From Ramlibacter aurantiacus (GTDB taxonomy: Bacteria; Pseudomonadota; Gammaproteobacteria; Burkholderiales; Burkholderiaceae_C): a stretch of 64,000 bases of DNA. The notes under the pieces were generated by a model that saw nothing but the letters and a program-made list of their open reading frames with translations, was not told the DNA's origin and ran no database searches. The translations under genes and the position numbers were made by a program. Below are positions 35,770 to 44,216 of the stretch, piece after piece (position 1 is the stretch's first letter; every line of letters begins with the position of its first letter). The stretch covers positions 1 to 64,000 of the forward strand of contig NZ_JAEQNA010000005.1 of NCBI RefSeq assembly GCF_016722895.1. Reading direction: 5' to 3'.

Positions 35770-37419
35770 TCAGGCGGCCGGGCCCCGCGCGTAGAGCCGG
35801 TCCGCTTCGGCCGCGCGCAGGTCCCGCGCCCGCGCCTGGTTGACGTAGCCCTTGTCATTGATCTCGCCTGCCTCGGGGTCTGGCCCTGATGGCAGCACAG
35901 CCGCGGCGACGATGCGCTGGGCGGCACCGCCTGCGCTGGCGTTGTGGCGCGCCACCGCATCCTCCAGCTGCCGCGCGGCATCGGGCGCGAGCGGGTCGCG
36001 CATCCAGGCCAGCGCACCCAGCCAGGGGCGATTCGGGCCGACCAGCACCAGGTCGTGGATGCTGCCGTCTGCGCAGGCGAGCAGGGACGCCCGCACCGCC
36101 GAAGCGTTCACCCAGGTGCCGCTTTGCAGCTTGAAGTCCTCTGCCACGCGACCGTCGTACAAGAGGCCGGCAGCCGGCTGGTCCGGGTCGGCCAGCCGCA
36201 GGGCATCGCCGGTTCGGAAGAAGCCTTCATCGTCGAACTGGGCGCGGCTCGCCTCGGGCGCACGCCAGTAGCCCGAGGCGACACTGGGACTGCGAACCCA
36301 TGCCTCGGTCTTGCGGCCGTTGGGCACCAACCGCAGCGTGACGCCCGGTGCCGGGGTGCCGACCTGGCCCGGCCCGCCGTCGGGCGTCTGGAGCAGCGTG
36401 GCACTCGGACCCGTTTCCGTGGCGCCCCAGCCCGTGAGGACAGGGATGTCACGCCCCTGGCTGCGCGCCAGCACCTGCAGCCGTTCGAACAGCGGCTGGG
36501 GCATGGCGGCGGCGGCGAAGAACATCGCGTCCAAACGTCGGAAGAATTGCCGGCGCAGGGCCTCGTCCGCTTCCAGGGCACCGGCCAGCCTCGCATAGCC
36601 TGCCGGCACATTGCAGTAGAAGGTCGGCGACACCTCGGCCAGGTTCGCCAGGGTGGTGGACATGCCTTCCGCAGTGGGGGCGCCGGCATCGATCACCAGC
36701 GTGCCGGCGAGGCGCAGCACGAGGTTGATGTTGTTGTTGCCCCCGAACACGTGGGTCCAGGGCAGCCAGTCGACCATCACCAGCGGCTGCTGCCGCAGGA
36801 ACGGCCAGACCTGCAGGACCATCTGGGCATTGCTGGTCATCATGCGTTGCGTGTACGGAACCGCCTTGGGGGACCCGGTGGAGCCCGAGGTGAAGTACAG
36901 CTTGGCCTGTGTGTCCGGCTCCGGCAGCGCGAGTGTCTCGTCGACTGCGCCGTCCGCGGTCGCCTCCAGGACCGGCACTTGCGGCACGCCACAGGCGCGC
37001 AGGAAATCTTCCGCAGCCGGATCGTCCGACCAGCAGGCCTGCGGCCGCAGCGTCGCGACCATCGAGCGCAGCCTCTCGCGCCCGGCGACCGAGGCCGCAT
37101 AGCGCGGATTCACCGGGGCCACCGGGATGCGCGCCAGCATGGCGGCCAGCGTGATGCGGGCCTGGGAGATCGAGTTGCGCGCGAGCAGCACCATCGGAAG
37201 ACCCGGCTGCAGGCCGGCTGTGCGAAGGGCACGAGAGAGCCGGCGCACCTCCGCCCAGGCCTGGCCGTAGGTCCAGCACGTCCAGCCGGTGCCGGCACGC
37301 TCCATCAGGAAGGCTCTTGCCTGCGCCTGCTGCGCCGCGTCCTGCAGCCAGTGCAGCACGCTGGGCGCGGTGGGCTGCAGGGGCTGGCGGTTCGCCAGCA
37401 GCAAGGTACCGTCCGGCAT
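35770..37419 (-). CDS. Feruloyl-CoA-synthase-like AMP-forming ligase
   Basis: The 549-residue product is an adenylate-forming CoA ligase with P-loop YFTSGSTGSPKAV, the WLPWTHVFGGNNNINLVLRLAGTLVIDAG region typical of feruloyl-CoA synthases, GWGATETGPS, and a late hinge region TGDALRLADPDQ. It likely activates a phenylpropanoid or other aromatic acid. The ATG at 37419 has GGAG close upstream. However, family-like residues (GELTLER) precede it, so the true start may be an upstream non-ATG codon overlapping the dehydrogenase stop. Downstream of the dehydrogenase, Bug and Rieske genes on the same strand. Confidence 0.85.
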   Translation of the reverse strand: MPDGTLLLANRQPLQPTAPSVLHWLQDAAQQAQARAFLMERAGTGWTCWTYGQAWAEVRRLSRALRTAGLQPGLPMVLLARNSISQARITLAAMLARIPVAPVNPRYAASVAGRERLRSMVATLRPQACWSDDPAAEDFLRACGVPQVPVLEATADGAVDETLALPEPDTQAKLYFTSGSTGSPKAVPYTQRMMTSNAQMVLQVWPFLRQQPLVMVDWLPWTHVFGGNNNINLVLRLAGTLVIDAGAPTAEGMSTTLANLAEVSPTFYCNVPAGYARLAGALEADEALRRQFFRRLDAMFFAAAAMPQPLFERLQVLARSQGRDIPVLTGWGATETGPSATLLQTPDGGPGQVGTPAPGVTLRLVPNGRKTEAWVRSPSVASGYWRAPEASRAQFDDEGFFRTGDALRLADPDQPAAGLLYDGRVAEDFKLQSGTWVNASAVRASLLACADGSIHDLVLVGPNRPWLGALAWMRDPLAPDAARQLEDAVARHNASAGGAAQRIVAAAVLPSGPDPEAGEINDKGYVNQARARDLRAAEADRLYARGPAA

Positions 37420-37472
37420 GCGCTCCAGGGTCAGCTCGCCCGCGGCCGGGGCGCACGGGGCGCTGCACGGGT

Positions 37473-38585
37473 TCAGAACACCGCCTCCAGCATCGCGAAG
37501 TAGTCCTGTGCCTGTCCAGGCCGGATCGTGGTGCGGTTGAACACGCTGGCCGCGGCGGCCGCGGCGATCCCGGGCAGCGCGTCGCGTGGAACACCGAGCG
37601 CCTGCAGGCTGGCGGGCAGGCCGATGCGCCGGTTCAGTTCGGCCAGTCCGTCCTCGGCAGGCTTGCCGAAGATCGCATCCAGCGGCGCGAGCTTGTCCGC
37701 CGCGACCGGTCGCGCGAAGCGCAGGGCCGCCGGCAGCAGCATGCCCACCAGGGTGCCGTGGTGCAGGTCGTAGGCGTCCAGCGGAATCGACAGTGCATGC
37801 GCCGCGCCCAGTCCCTTCCAGAAGCACATGCCGCCTTCCAGCGCGCCCATCATGGTGTTCCAGCGCGCCTCGCGGTCACCCGGTCGTTCGACGGCCGTGG
37901 CCAGGCTGCCCGCCAGGCGCCGGATGCCGTCGAGGGCGGTGGCATCGACCGGCGGATTGATCGCCGGGGAAAGGTAGGCCTCCAGGCAGTGGCCGAGCGC
38001 GTCGATGCCGGCGCCGGCGGTCATGCCCGGGGGCAGGCTCAGCGTGAGCCCGGGGTCGCAGATGGCCACCTTGGGCACCAGGTTGACGCTCAGGAAAACG
38101 GCCTTGATCCCGCCATCCCCAAGGGCCACCCCGGCGCCACGGCCGATCTCGCTGCCGGTGCCGGCCGTCGTGGGAATCGCCACCACGGGTGCCACGTCGG
38201 GCCGGATGCGGGCACTGCCGCCCTGCTCGCTGCTGTAGGTCCCGAGGGGGCCTGCGTGCGTATGCAGCAGCGCCACCGCCTTGGCCAGGTCGATGACGGC
38301 GCCGCCGCCCACGGCCACGATCGCGTCGCAGCCTTCGGCCCGGTACATCGCCAAGGCCGCCTGCGCGGCCGCCTCGGTCGGATGCCGTGGGCAGTCGAGG
38401 TACGAGCTGGCGGGAAGGTCCTGCAGCGCCGATCGCACCCGGTCGAGCAGTCCGGCGGCAACGACGCCGCCGTCGGACATCAGCAAGGGCCTGCGGGCGC
38501 CCAGCGCCTGCAGCTCCGCAGGCAACGTGCCGATGGCGCCGAATCCGAACTGGATGCGGTTGATGTACTGGATGAAGCTGACCAT
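37473..38585 (-). CDS. Iron-containing dehydrogenase, maleylacetate-reductase-like
   Basis: The 370-residue product is a group III Fe-ADH. It has the nucleotide site VAVGGGAVIDLAKAVALL, VAIPTTAGTGSEI, and metal ligands in GIDALGHCLEAYLSP and GAAHALSIPLDAYDLHHGTLVG. The N terminus (FIQYINRIQFGFGAI) and overall form resemble maleylacetate reductases, which convert maleylacetate to 3-oxoadipate in hydroxyquinol pathways. No intradiol dioxygenase is in the window, so that role is not confirmed. Another aldehyde or alcohol substrate is possible. An 17-base gap separates it from the Bug gene upstream. Confidence 0.85.
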   Translation of the reverse strand: MVSFIQYINRIQFGFGAIGTLPAELQALGARRPLLMSDGGVVAAGLLDRVRSALQDLPASSYLDCPRHPTEAAAQAALAMYRAEGCDAIVAVGGGAVIDLAKAVALLHTHAGPLGTYSSEQGGSARIRPDVAPVVAIPTTAGTGSEIGRGAGVALGDGGIKAVFLSVNLVPKVAICDPGLTLSLPPGMTAGAGIDALGHCLEAYLSPAINPPVDATALDGIRRLAGSLATAVERPGDREARWNTMMGALEGGMCFWKGLGAAHALSIPLDAYDLHHGTLVGMLLPAALRFARPVAADKLAPLDAIFGKPAEDGLAELNRRIGLPASLQALGVPRDALPGIAAAAAASVFNRTTIRPGQAQDYFAMLEAVF

Positions 38586-38602
38586 TCGGGGGCGACTTCG
38601 CT

Positions 38603-39574
38603 TCAGTCGAGCTTCACGTTGGCGGCCCGCACATAGCGCGTGTAGCGCTCCACGTCGGCCTTGAGCACCTGCTGGAAGTAGGGGCGACCGGTGGGGGCAG
38701 GTTCCAGCGCGAAAGGCGTCAGTCGCTGGCTGCGGAACGCCGGGTCGGACACGATCTTGTCGATGTGGTCGGCCAGGGTCTGCAGGACTGGGGCCGGGGT
38801 CTTGCCGGGCGCGAACAGGCCGAACCAGACGTTGGTTTCCAGGTTCTTCACCCCCTGCTCCTCGAAGGTCGGCACATCGGGCAGTTGCTCCATGCGCTTG
38901 GGCGCGGTGGTGCCCAGTGCCTTCAGCTTGCCCTGGCGGATGAAGGGGATGCCCTGGTTGGGCGACGTGAAGACCGCGTCGATCTGGCCGCTGATGATCG
39001 CGGGGATGACTTCGGCCGCGCCCTTGTAAGGCACGTGCGTGAGGTTGACGCCGGTGGCCACCTTGAAGGCCTCGCCGGCCAGGTGCGCATTGCTGCCGAT
39101 GCCGAAGGAGCCGTAGCTGACCTTGCCAGGGTTGGCCTTCGCATACGCGATGAACTCCTGCAGGTTGCTGGCCGGCAGGTCCGAGCGAACCATGAGGTAC
39201 TCGGGCAGATGGGCCACCGCGACGATCGGTGCCAGGTCGGTCTGAGGGTTGTACGGCAGTCGGTTGTAGAGCAAGGGGTTGATGGAGTACGTCGCGTCGG
39301 TGGCGATCAGCAACGTGTGGCCGTCCGGCGCAGCCTTGGACACGAAGTCGGCGGCGATGATGGTGTTGGCACCCGGCTTGTTCTCGACGATGACCGGCTG
39401 GCCGAGGGCGCCGCCAAGCTTCTCGCCGATGGCCCGGCCGAGGTTGTCCATCGGGCCGCCAGGCGGGAAGGGCACGACCAGCCGGATCGGCTTGTTGGGA
39501 AAGGTCTGGGCGATGCCGGTGGTCGCGGCGCACAGCGCGGCGATGGCCAGCAGCAGTCGGGGCAGCAAGGTCAT
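38603..39574 (-). CDS. Bug/TctC-family tripartite tricarboxylate receptor (3 of 6)
   Basis: The 323-residue periplasmic receptor has a signal peptide of ~22 residues (MTLLPRLLLAIAALCAATTGIAQ). Landmarks are FPNKPIRLVVPFPPGGPMDNLGRAIG, IVENKPGANTIIAADFVSKA, and THVPYKGAAEVIPAIISGQIDAVF. AGGAG lies 7-8 bases before the ATG at 39574. It is in the middle of the Rieske-Bug-dehydrogenase-ligase leftward series, so its ligand is likely that pathway's substrate. Confidence 0.93.
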   Translation of the reverse strand: MTLLPRLLLAIAALCAATTGIAQTFPNKPIRLVVPFPPGGPMDNLGRAIGEKLGGALGQPVIVENKPGANTIIAADFVSKAAPDGHTLLIATDATYSINPLLYNRLPYNPQTDLAPIVAVAHLPEYLMVRSDLPASNLQEFIAYAKANPGKVSYGSFGIGSNAHLAGEAFKVATGVNLTHVPYKGAAEVIPAIISGQIDAVFTSPNQGIPFIRQGKLKALGTTAPKRMEQLPDVPTFEEQGVKNLETNVWFGLFAPGKTPAPVLQTLADHIDKIVSDPAFRSQRLTPFALEPAPTGRPYFQQVLKADVERYTRYVRAANVKLD

Positions 39575-39658
39575 GGGGATGTCTCCTGTCGTCTTCGGTG
39601 AAGGGTTGTCGAATGGGGTGGAAGGAAAGCGCAAACGCGGGGCAGGCGCGCGCGGCGC

Positions 39659-40687
39659 TCAGGGCGGGCCGGCCTCCTCGGCGATCATTCGGTCGAGCCG
39701 CCGGCGAACCCGCACGGCCGGCGCGTCGCTCGCCAGCAGCACGGGCTGCAACGACCAGAAGTCGGCGCCGTCCATGCTTTCCTGCTGCGCCTCCAGGATG
39801 GGCTTGTCCTCGAACTCGAAGGCGTGCGCGAAACCTTCCTGGATGCGGCGCGACAGCGACTCGTCGTCGGTGGCGAACGCGCGGGCGTTGGCCCAGAAGT
39901 AGTGGTTGGTGCTCGCCGTCTCCGGCGTGATCAGGTGCAGCGCAAAGGAGGTCTTGCCCTGGGAGCGCGGCGTGCCGGGCTCGGCCAGGCAGGTCTCCAT
40001 CTGCAGGTAGCTGGGCGGGTACCAGCGCGTGTCCATGTAAGCGTCCGCGGGCCGGTCGGCGAAGCCGCGCGAAGCCGCCGTCAGCGGCGCCTGGATGCTG
40101 TTGCGCATGGTCCGGCGCACGTCCACGCTGCGCTCGTGCTCCACCACCTCGCTGCGGGCGCGCGCCAGCGCCTCGCAACCCAGCGTGTCCGCGTGCAGGT
40201 ACTGCGTGTGCGACAGGTCCAGGATGTTGTCGACCATCAGCAGGTATCCCGACTTGCCGTGGATGTAGCCGTGGGTCGTGGCGAACGCCGGATCGTCCAT
40301 GAAGCCGAAGTCCGGCACCAGCGCCGCGTCGGCACGGTCGGTGTCACCCATCCAGACGAACAGCAGGCCGTGCCGCTCGATCACCGGGTAGCTGCGCACG
40401 CGCGCGGCCTTGGGGATCTGCTCGTTGTTCGGGCTCAGCACGCACCGCCCGCTGGCATCGAAGCGCAGGCCGTGGTAGGCGCACTCGATCACGTCGCCGT
40501 GGCGCTTGCCCATTCGCAAGGGCACGAAGCGGTGGGGGCAGCGGTCGGCCAAAGCAGCCACCGCGCCATCGGCGCGCCGGAAGAACAGGATCGGCTGGTC
40601 GAGCAGGCGGCGCGCCAGTTGCCCGCCGGCGAGTTCGTCGCTCCAGCCGGCCACGTACCAGGTGTTTCGGAGATAGGCGTTGGACAT
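39659..40687 (-). CDS. Rieske non-haem iron oxygenase, VanA-like
   Basis: The 342-residue oxygenase subunit carries a Rieske [2Fe-2S] centre (Cys50, His52, Cys69, His72) and the mononuclear iron motif DNILDLSHTQYLH (His160 and His165 as likely ligands). Size and motifs match the vanillate demethylase/toluenesulfonate monooxygenase group, which O-demethylates or hydroxylates aromatic acids. The usual VanB-type reductase is absent from the window, so electrons must come from elsewhere. A palindromic LysR-type box lies about 95 bases upstream. Confidence 0.9.
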   Translation of the reverse strand: MSNAYLRNTWYVAGWSDELAGGQLARRLLDQPILFFRRADGAVAALADRCPHRFVPLRMGKRHGDVIECAYHGLRFDASGRCVLSPNNEQIPKAARVRSYPVIERHGLLFVWMGDTDRADAALVPDFGFMDDPAFATTHGYIHGKSGYLLMVDNILDLSHTQYLHADTLGCEALARARSEVVEHERSVDVRRTMRNSIQAPLTAASRGFADRPADAYMDTRWYPPSYLQMETCLAEPGTPRSQGKTSFALHLITPETASTNHYFWANARAFATDDESLSRRIQEGFAHAFEFEDKPILEAQQESMDGADFWSLQPVLLASDAPAVRVRRRLDRMIAEEAGPP

Positions 40688-40779
40688 CGGGGCGTGCGGG
40701 GGCGGCTGGGGCGCCGCTGCGTTGCATTCGGATAGCGGCAACTCTAGGAGCCATGCGATGCCCGACCAATCGAGGGCCG

Positions 40780-40805
40780 GCATAGGCACTATGCGCAAGC
40801 GCCAT
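40780..40805. promoter_or_regulatory. LysR-type box upstream of the Rieske gene
   Basis: GCATAG (40780-40785), GCA, CTATGC (40789-40794) is a perfect palindrome continued by GC and then a second partial arm, AAGCGCCAT. Its core ATAG-N3-CTAT fits LysR-type sites. It shares GCATRGG..TATGCGC with both boxes at 33141-33223. Confidence 0.65.
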
Positions 40806-40849
40806 AAGGCGTCCGCGCACGGGCTGCTGGCCCGCGGCGCCCTCGCCGC

Positions 40850-41788
40850 CTACACGGCCGACGAGATCGCCTCAGGCTCGGGGGCGAAGAGTTCGCTGAT
40901 GACGCCCCGCAGCCAGACCAGCCCCGGGTCGGCATGCTTGCGGGCATGCCAGAACTGCCGCACCACCACGCGTGGCGCGGGGTACGGAAGGGGGTACATG
41001 CGGATGTTGCCGCTGCCGCGCATGGCCAGGTAAACCCGGTAGGGCACCGCGGCGACCAGGTGCGTCGCCGACAGGATCGGCAGCAAGGCCAGGTATTGCG
41101 ACACGGTGACCATGACCTGCCGCGAGCAGTTCATGTCGCTCAATGCCTCGTCCACCGCGCTGTAGGGGCGGCCTGGCAGCGACACGCGCACATGGCGCTC
41201 ATGCAGGTACTGCTCCAGGGTCGGCTTGTCGCGGATGCGCGGATGGTCGGCCCCGACCACGCAGACGAACTCGTCCTCGAAGATGCGCTGCTGGTAGAAG
41301 CCGGCTTCGATCGGCGGCATCTGCCCGATGGCCAGGTCGACCGCGCCCTCCTGCAGCGCGGTCTTGTACTGATCGATCGGCCATTGCACGGTCTCGAGCT
41401 GCACGTCGGGCGCGTGGACCTGCAGGTGAGCGATGAGCGCCGGCAGGAAGTTGACGGTGCCGATGTCCGTCAACAGCACCTTGAACAGCCGCCTGGCCTG
41501 CGACGGCTCGAAGCTGTCGCGTCGCTCCAGCGTGCCGCGGATCAGCTCGAGCGCGGCCCGCACCGGCTCGGCCATTTCCTGCGCGTGCGCGGTGGGCTGC
41601 ATGCCCCGCGACGTGCGCACGAACAGCTCGTCTGCGCACATCTTGCGCAGGCGGTTGAGCGCGTGGCTCAGCGTCGGCTGCGTGAGGCCCAGGGCATGTG
41701 CGGCGCTCGTGACGTTGCGCTCGGCCATGAGCGCTTCGAACACCAGCAACAGGTTCAGGTCCGTGTTCTCGTACTGGACGGTGCGCAT
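40850..41788 (-). CDS. LysR-family regulator of the aromatic cluster
   Basis: The 312-residue LTTR has an N-terminal helix-turn-helix (DLNLLLVFEALMAERNVTSAAHALGLTQPTLSHALNRLRKMCADELFVRTSRGM), matching the NodD/PcaQ-like subgroup, and a two-lobed ligand domain. It is upstream of the Rieske gene on the same strand, with the palindromic box between them, and divergent from the SnoaL-like gene. The matching boxes at the CoA-transferase/ALDH promoter make it the best candidate regulator of both segments. Confidence 0.9.
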   Translation of the reverse strand: MRTVQYENTDLNLLLVFEALMAERNVTSAAHALGLTQPTLSHALNRLRKMCADELFVRTSRGMQPTAHAQEMAEPVRAALELIRGTLERRDSFEPSQARRLFKVLLTDIGTVNFLPALIAHLQVHAPDVQLETVQWPIDQYKTALQEGAVDLAIGQMPPIEAGFYQQRIFEDEFVCVVGADHPRIRDKPTLEQYLHERHVRVSLPGRPYSAVDEALSDMNCSRQVMVTVSQYLALLPILSATHLVAAVPYRVYLAMRGSGNIRMYPLPYPAPRVVVRQFWHARKHADPGLVWLRGVISELFAPEPEAISSAV

Positions 41789-41939
41789 GACACGTTCGGA
41801 GGTGGAGGTGCCGCTATTTTGCGCGCCGGACCTCGTGCAGCCCGCATGCAGGCGGTGACACGGCGGACAAGCTGCCGGTATGCTGGACCGGCTCGCGCGG
41901 CCGGAAAGCCCGGCACGCGTTCAACTTCACACAGATCCC

Positions 41940-42545
41940 ATGACCCAAGACCTGATCGAAGAACTGAAGATCCGCCGGCTGGTGGAGAACTGGGCCGTCT
42001 GGCGCGACGCCGGCGACTGGGAGCGGTTCGCCACCGTGTGGCACCCCGACGGCATGATGATGGCCACCTGGTTCCAGGGGCCGTTCCGCGAGTTCATCCG
42101 CGTCACGCAGGAGGGCTGGTCCAAGGGGGTCAGCATCCTGCACTTCCTCGGCGGATCGGCCATCGAGATCGCCGGCGACCGCGCCATCGCGCAGACCAAG
42201 ATGACCATCTCCCAGCGCGGGCCGGTCGAAGGCGTGCCCTGCGATGTGGTCTGCACCGGCCGCTTCTACGACTTCATCACCCGGCATGAAGGCGAATGGA
42301 AGCTGCTTCACCGCCAGCCCATCTACGAGAAGGACCGCATCGACCCCCTGGACCCGGCGGCCACGCTGGCCCTGGATGCGCAGCGGCTGGCGCAGATGCC
42401 CGAGGGCTATCGGCACCTGGCGTATATCCAGAGCGGCATCGGCTACACCGTGAAGATGGACATGCCCATGCTCAAGGGGCCGCAGGTCGAGGCGCTCTAT
42501 GCGCGCGGGGCGCGCTGGCTGGCCGGTGGGCCGCTCGAGCGCTGA
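41940..42545 (+). CDS. SnoaL/NTF2-like protein
   Basis: The 201-residue product is a SnoaL-4-type alpha+beta barrel: ELKIRRLVENWAVWRDAGDWERFATVWHPDGMM, then GGSAIEIAGDRAIAQTKMTISQRG and GRFYDFITRHEGEWKLLHRQPIYEKDRI. Relatives include small dehydratases, isomerases and dioxygenase beta subunits. The Asp/His in DWERFATVWHPDG may be catalytic. I chose the ATG at 41940. Divergent from the LysR gene and convergent with the MFS gene (7 bases apart). Function not assignable further. Confidence 0.8.
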   Translation: MTQDLIEELKIRRLVENWAVWRDAGDWERFATVWHPDGMMMATWFQGPFREFIRVTQEGWSKGVSILHFLGGSAIEIAGDRAIAQTKMTISQRGPVEGVPCDVVCTGRFYDFITRHEGEWKLLHRQPIYEKDRIDPLDPAATLALDAQRLAQMPEGYRHLAYIQSGIGYTVKMDMPMLKGPQVEALYARGARWLAGGPLER

Positions 42546-42552
42546 GAACGCC

Positions 42553-43965
42553 CTATCGCTTGGGCCGCCCGCGCAGTTCGTCGCCCGCTTCGGGTCCGAG
42601 CGAGCGGAACGCCCAGGCCGACATCCAGGCCAGCAGCGCGACCGCCACGAAGCTGGGCAGGAAGTCTTCGGCGGTGATCCGGTCCGTGCTGCCCCGGTGC
42701 ACGAAGGCGAACAGCGACACCAGCGCCGCGCCCATCACCACGCCGATGGCGGTGGACAGTTGCTGGGCCATGCTGGAGATGGCCGTGGCGTGCCCGGTGC
42801 GGTTCGCCGGAATGTCGGAGAAGCCCAGCGTGCTGAGCGACACCATGGTGAGCGAGGAGCACAGGCCGCCCAGCACCAGCACGCCGGCCATGAGCCAGGT
42901 GGGCGTCTGCGGCGTGAAGAGGCCATAGCCGAGATAGAACAGGCCGGCCAGCGCGGCCGAGCCCACCATCACCGTGCGAAAGCCCAGCCGCCTGATGACG
43001 CGAGCGACGACGACCCGCGTGCTCAGGGCGCCGACGGCGGTCGACACCACCACCAGGCCGGCGTGCAGCGGCGACAGGCCGAAGCCGACCTGGAGCATCA
43101 GCGGCAGCAGGAAGGGCGCGGCGCCGATGGCCATGCGCAAGGGGAAGCCGCCGATGATGGACACGCGGAAGGTGGGAAAGCGCAGCACCGCGAAGTCGAG
43201 GATGCGTTCCTGCTCGGGCAGCCGGCGCTGGAAATACGCCCACAGCGCGACCGCCCCGACGGCCATGGCCAGGCCGATGGCCCAGCCGGGCAGCAGGCCC
43301 TTGCCCAGCATCTGCAGCCCCCCCAGCAGCCCGAGCAGGGCCAGGGCCAGCAGGACCCCGCCGCCGCCGTCGAAGCGCGTGCCGGGTGCGTGCTGCGGTG
43401 GATCGGGCTCCACCAGCCACCAGGCCAGCGCCGCGCCCAGCACGCCAAAGGGAATGTTCACCAGAAAGATCCAGCGCCAGGAGCTGAAGGTCACGATGGC
43501 GCCGCCCAGCAGCGGGCCGGCCAGCCGGCCGATGACGCCGGGGATGGTGAACCAGACCATCGCTCGCACCAGCTGGTCGGCCGGCACGCTGCGAAGCAGG
43601 ATGGTGCGGCCCACCGGCACCATCATCGAGCCGCCGATGCCCTGCAGCAGCCGGTAGGTGACCAGTTCGCCGAGGCTCTGGGCCAGCCCGCACAAGGCCG
43701 ACGCGGCCGTGAACACCAGCACCGCCGCACAGAAGAGGCGCCGGGCGCCCACCCGGTCGGCCAGCCAGGCGCTGGCGGGCAGGAACAAGGCCAGGCTGAG
43801 CAGATAGGCGGTGATCGCCAGGTTGAGGTCGAGTACCTGGACCTGCAGCGACTCGGCCATGCGCGGCAGGGCGGTGGCCATGGCGGTGGTGTCGATGTTC
43901 TGCAGGAAGATCGGGCAGGCGACGACGATCGGCAGGGCGCGCAGGCTCCGGGCGGATGCGGTCAT
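42553..43965 (-). CDS. MFS drug/solute exporter, DHA2 type (14 helices)
   Basis: The 470-residue inner membrane protein has about 14 hydrophobic segments. DHA2-family landmarks are NIDTTAMATALPRMAESL (motif D region), ADRVGARRLFCAAV (motif A), RLLQGIGGSMMVPVGRTI (motif B), and IPGVIGRLAGPLLGGAIV (motif C, antiporter). It probably exports a toxic aromatic intermediate or drug by proton antiport. Leftward; separated by 251 bases from the next gene, a divergent arrangement. Confidence 0.9.
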   Translation of the reverse strand: MTASARSLRALPIVVACPIFLQNIDTTAMATALPRMAESLQVQVLDLNLAITAYLLSLALFLPASAWLADRVGARRLFCAAVLVFTAASALCGLAQSLGELVTYRLLQGIGGSMMVPVGRTILLRSVPADQLVRAMVWFTIPGVIGRLAGPLLGGAIVTFSSWRWIFLVNIPFGVLGAALAWWLVEPDPPQHAPGTRFDGGGGVLLALALLGLLGGLQMLGKGLLPGWAIGLAMAVGAVALWAYFQRRLPEQERILDFAVLRFPTFRVSIIGGFPLRMAIGAAPFLLPLMLQVGFGLSPLHAGLVVVSTAVGALSTRVVVARVIRRLGFRTVMVGSAALAGLFYLGYGLFTPQTPTWLMAGVLVLGGLCSSLTMVSLSTLGFSDIPANRTGHATAISSMAQQLSTAIGVVMGAALVSLFAFVHRGSTDRITAEDFLPSFVAVALLAWMSAWAFRSLGPEAGDELRGRPKR

Positions 43966-44216
43966 GAAGGTTGGTGCAGCAAGCCCGTCGATTCAGCCGG
44001 GCCGGCTGCGGGGCCGGGCGATGGTACTTCGGCAGGCTGCTGCGCGGCTCATGGGCACATCGGACGATTCCCGGCGCGACGACGCCCCGGTCCGGCAGGG
44101 GTAGGAGGTCGCGCACGGGGATCCGAGCCCGTGCCGGATACCCAACGCAGCCGTGCTCCGCCACCCTGTGTTCCAAGCTCCGGCCCGCGAAGGGCCCGGC
44201 AGACACAAGGAACCTC

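Noticed and set aside
37473..40178. A 901-codon frame joining the Rieske, Bug and dehydrogenase regions
   Set aside because: Only the last 370 codons match a family (Fe-dependent dehydrogenase); the front part runs out of phase through the Bug and Rieske genes.
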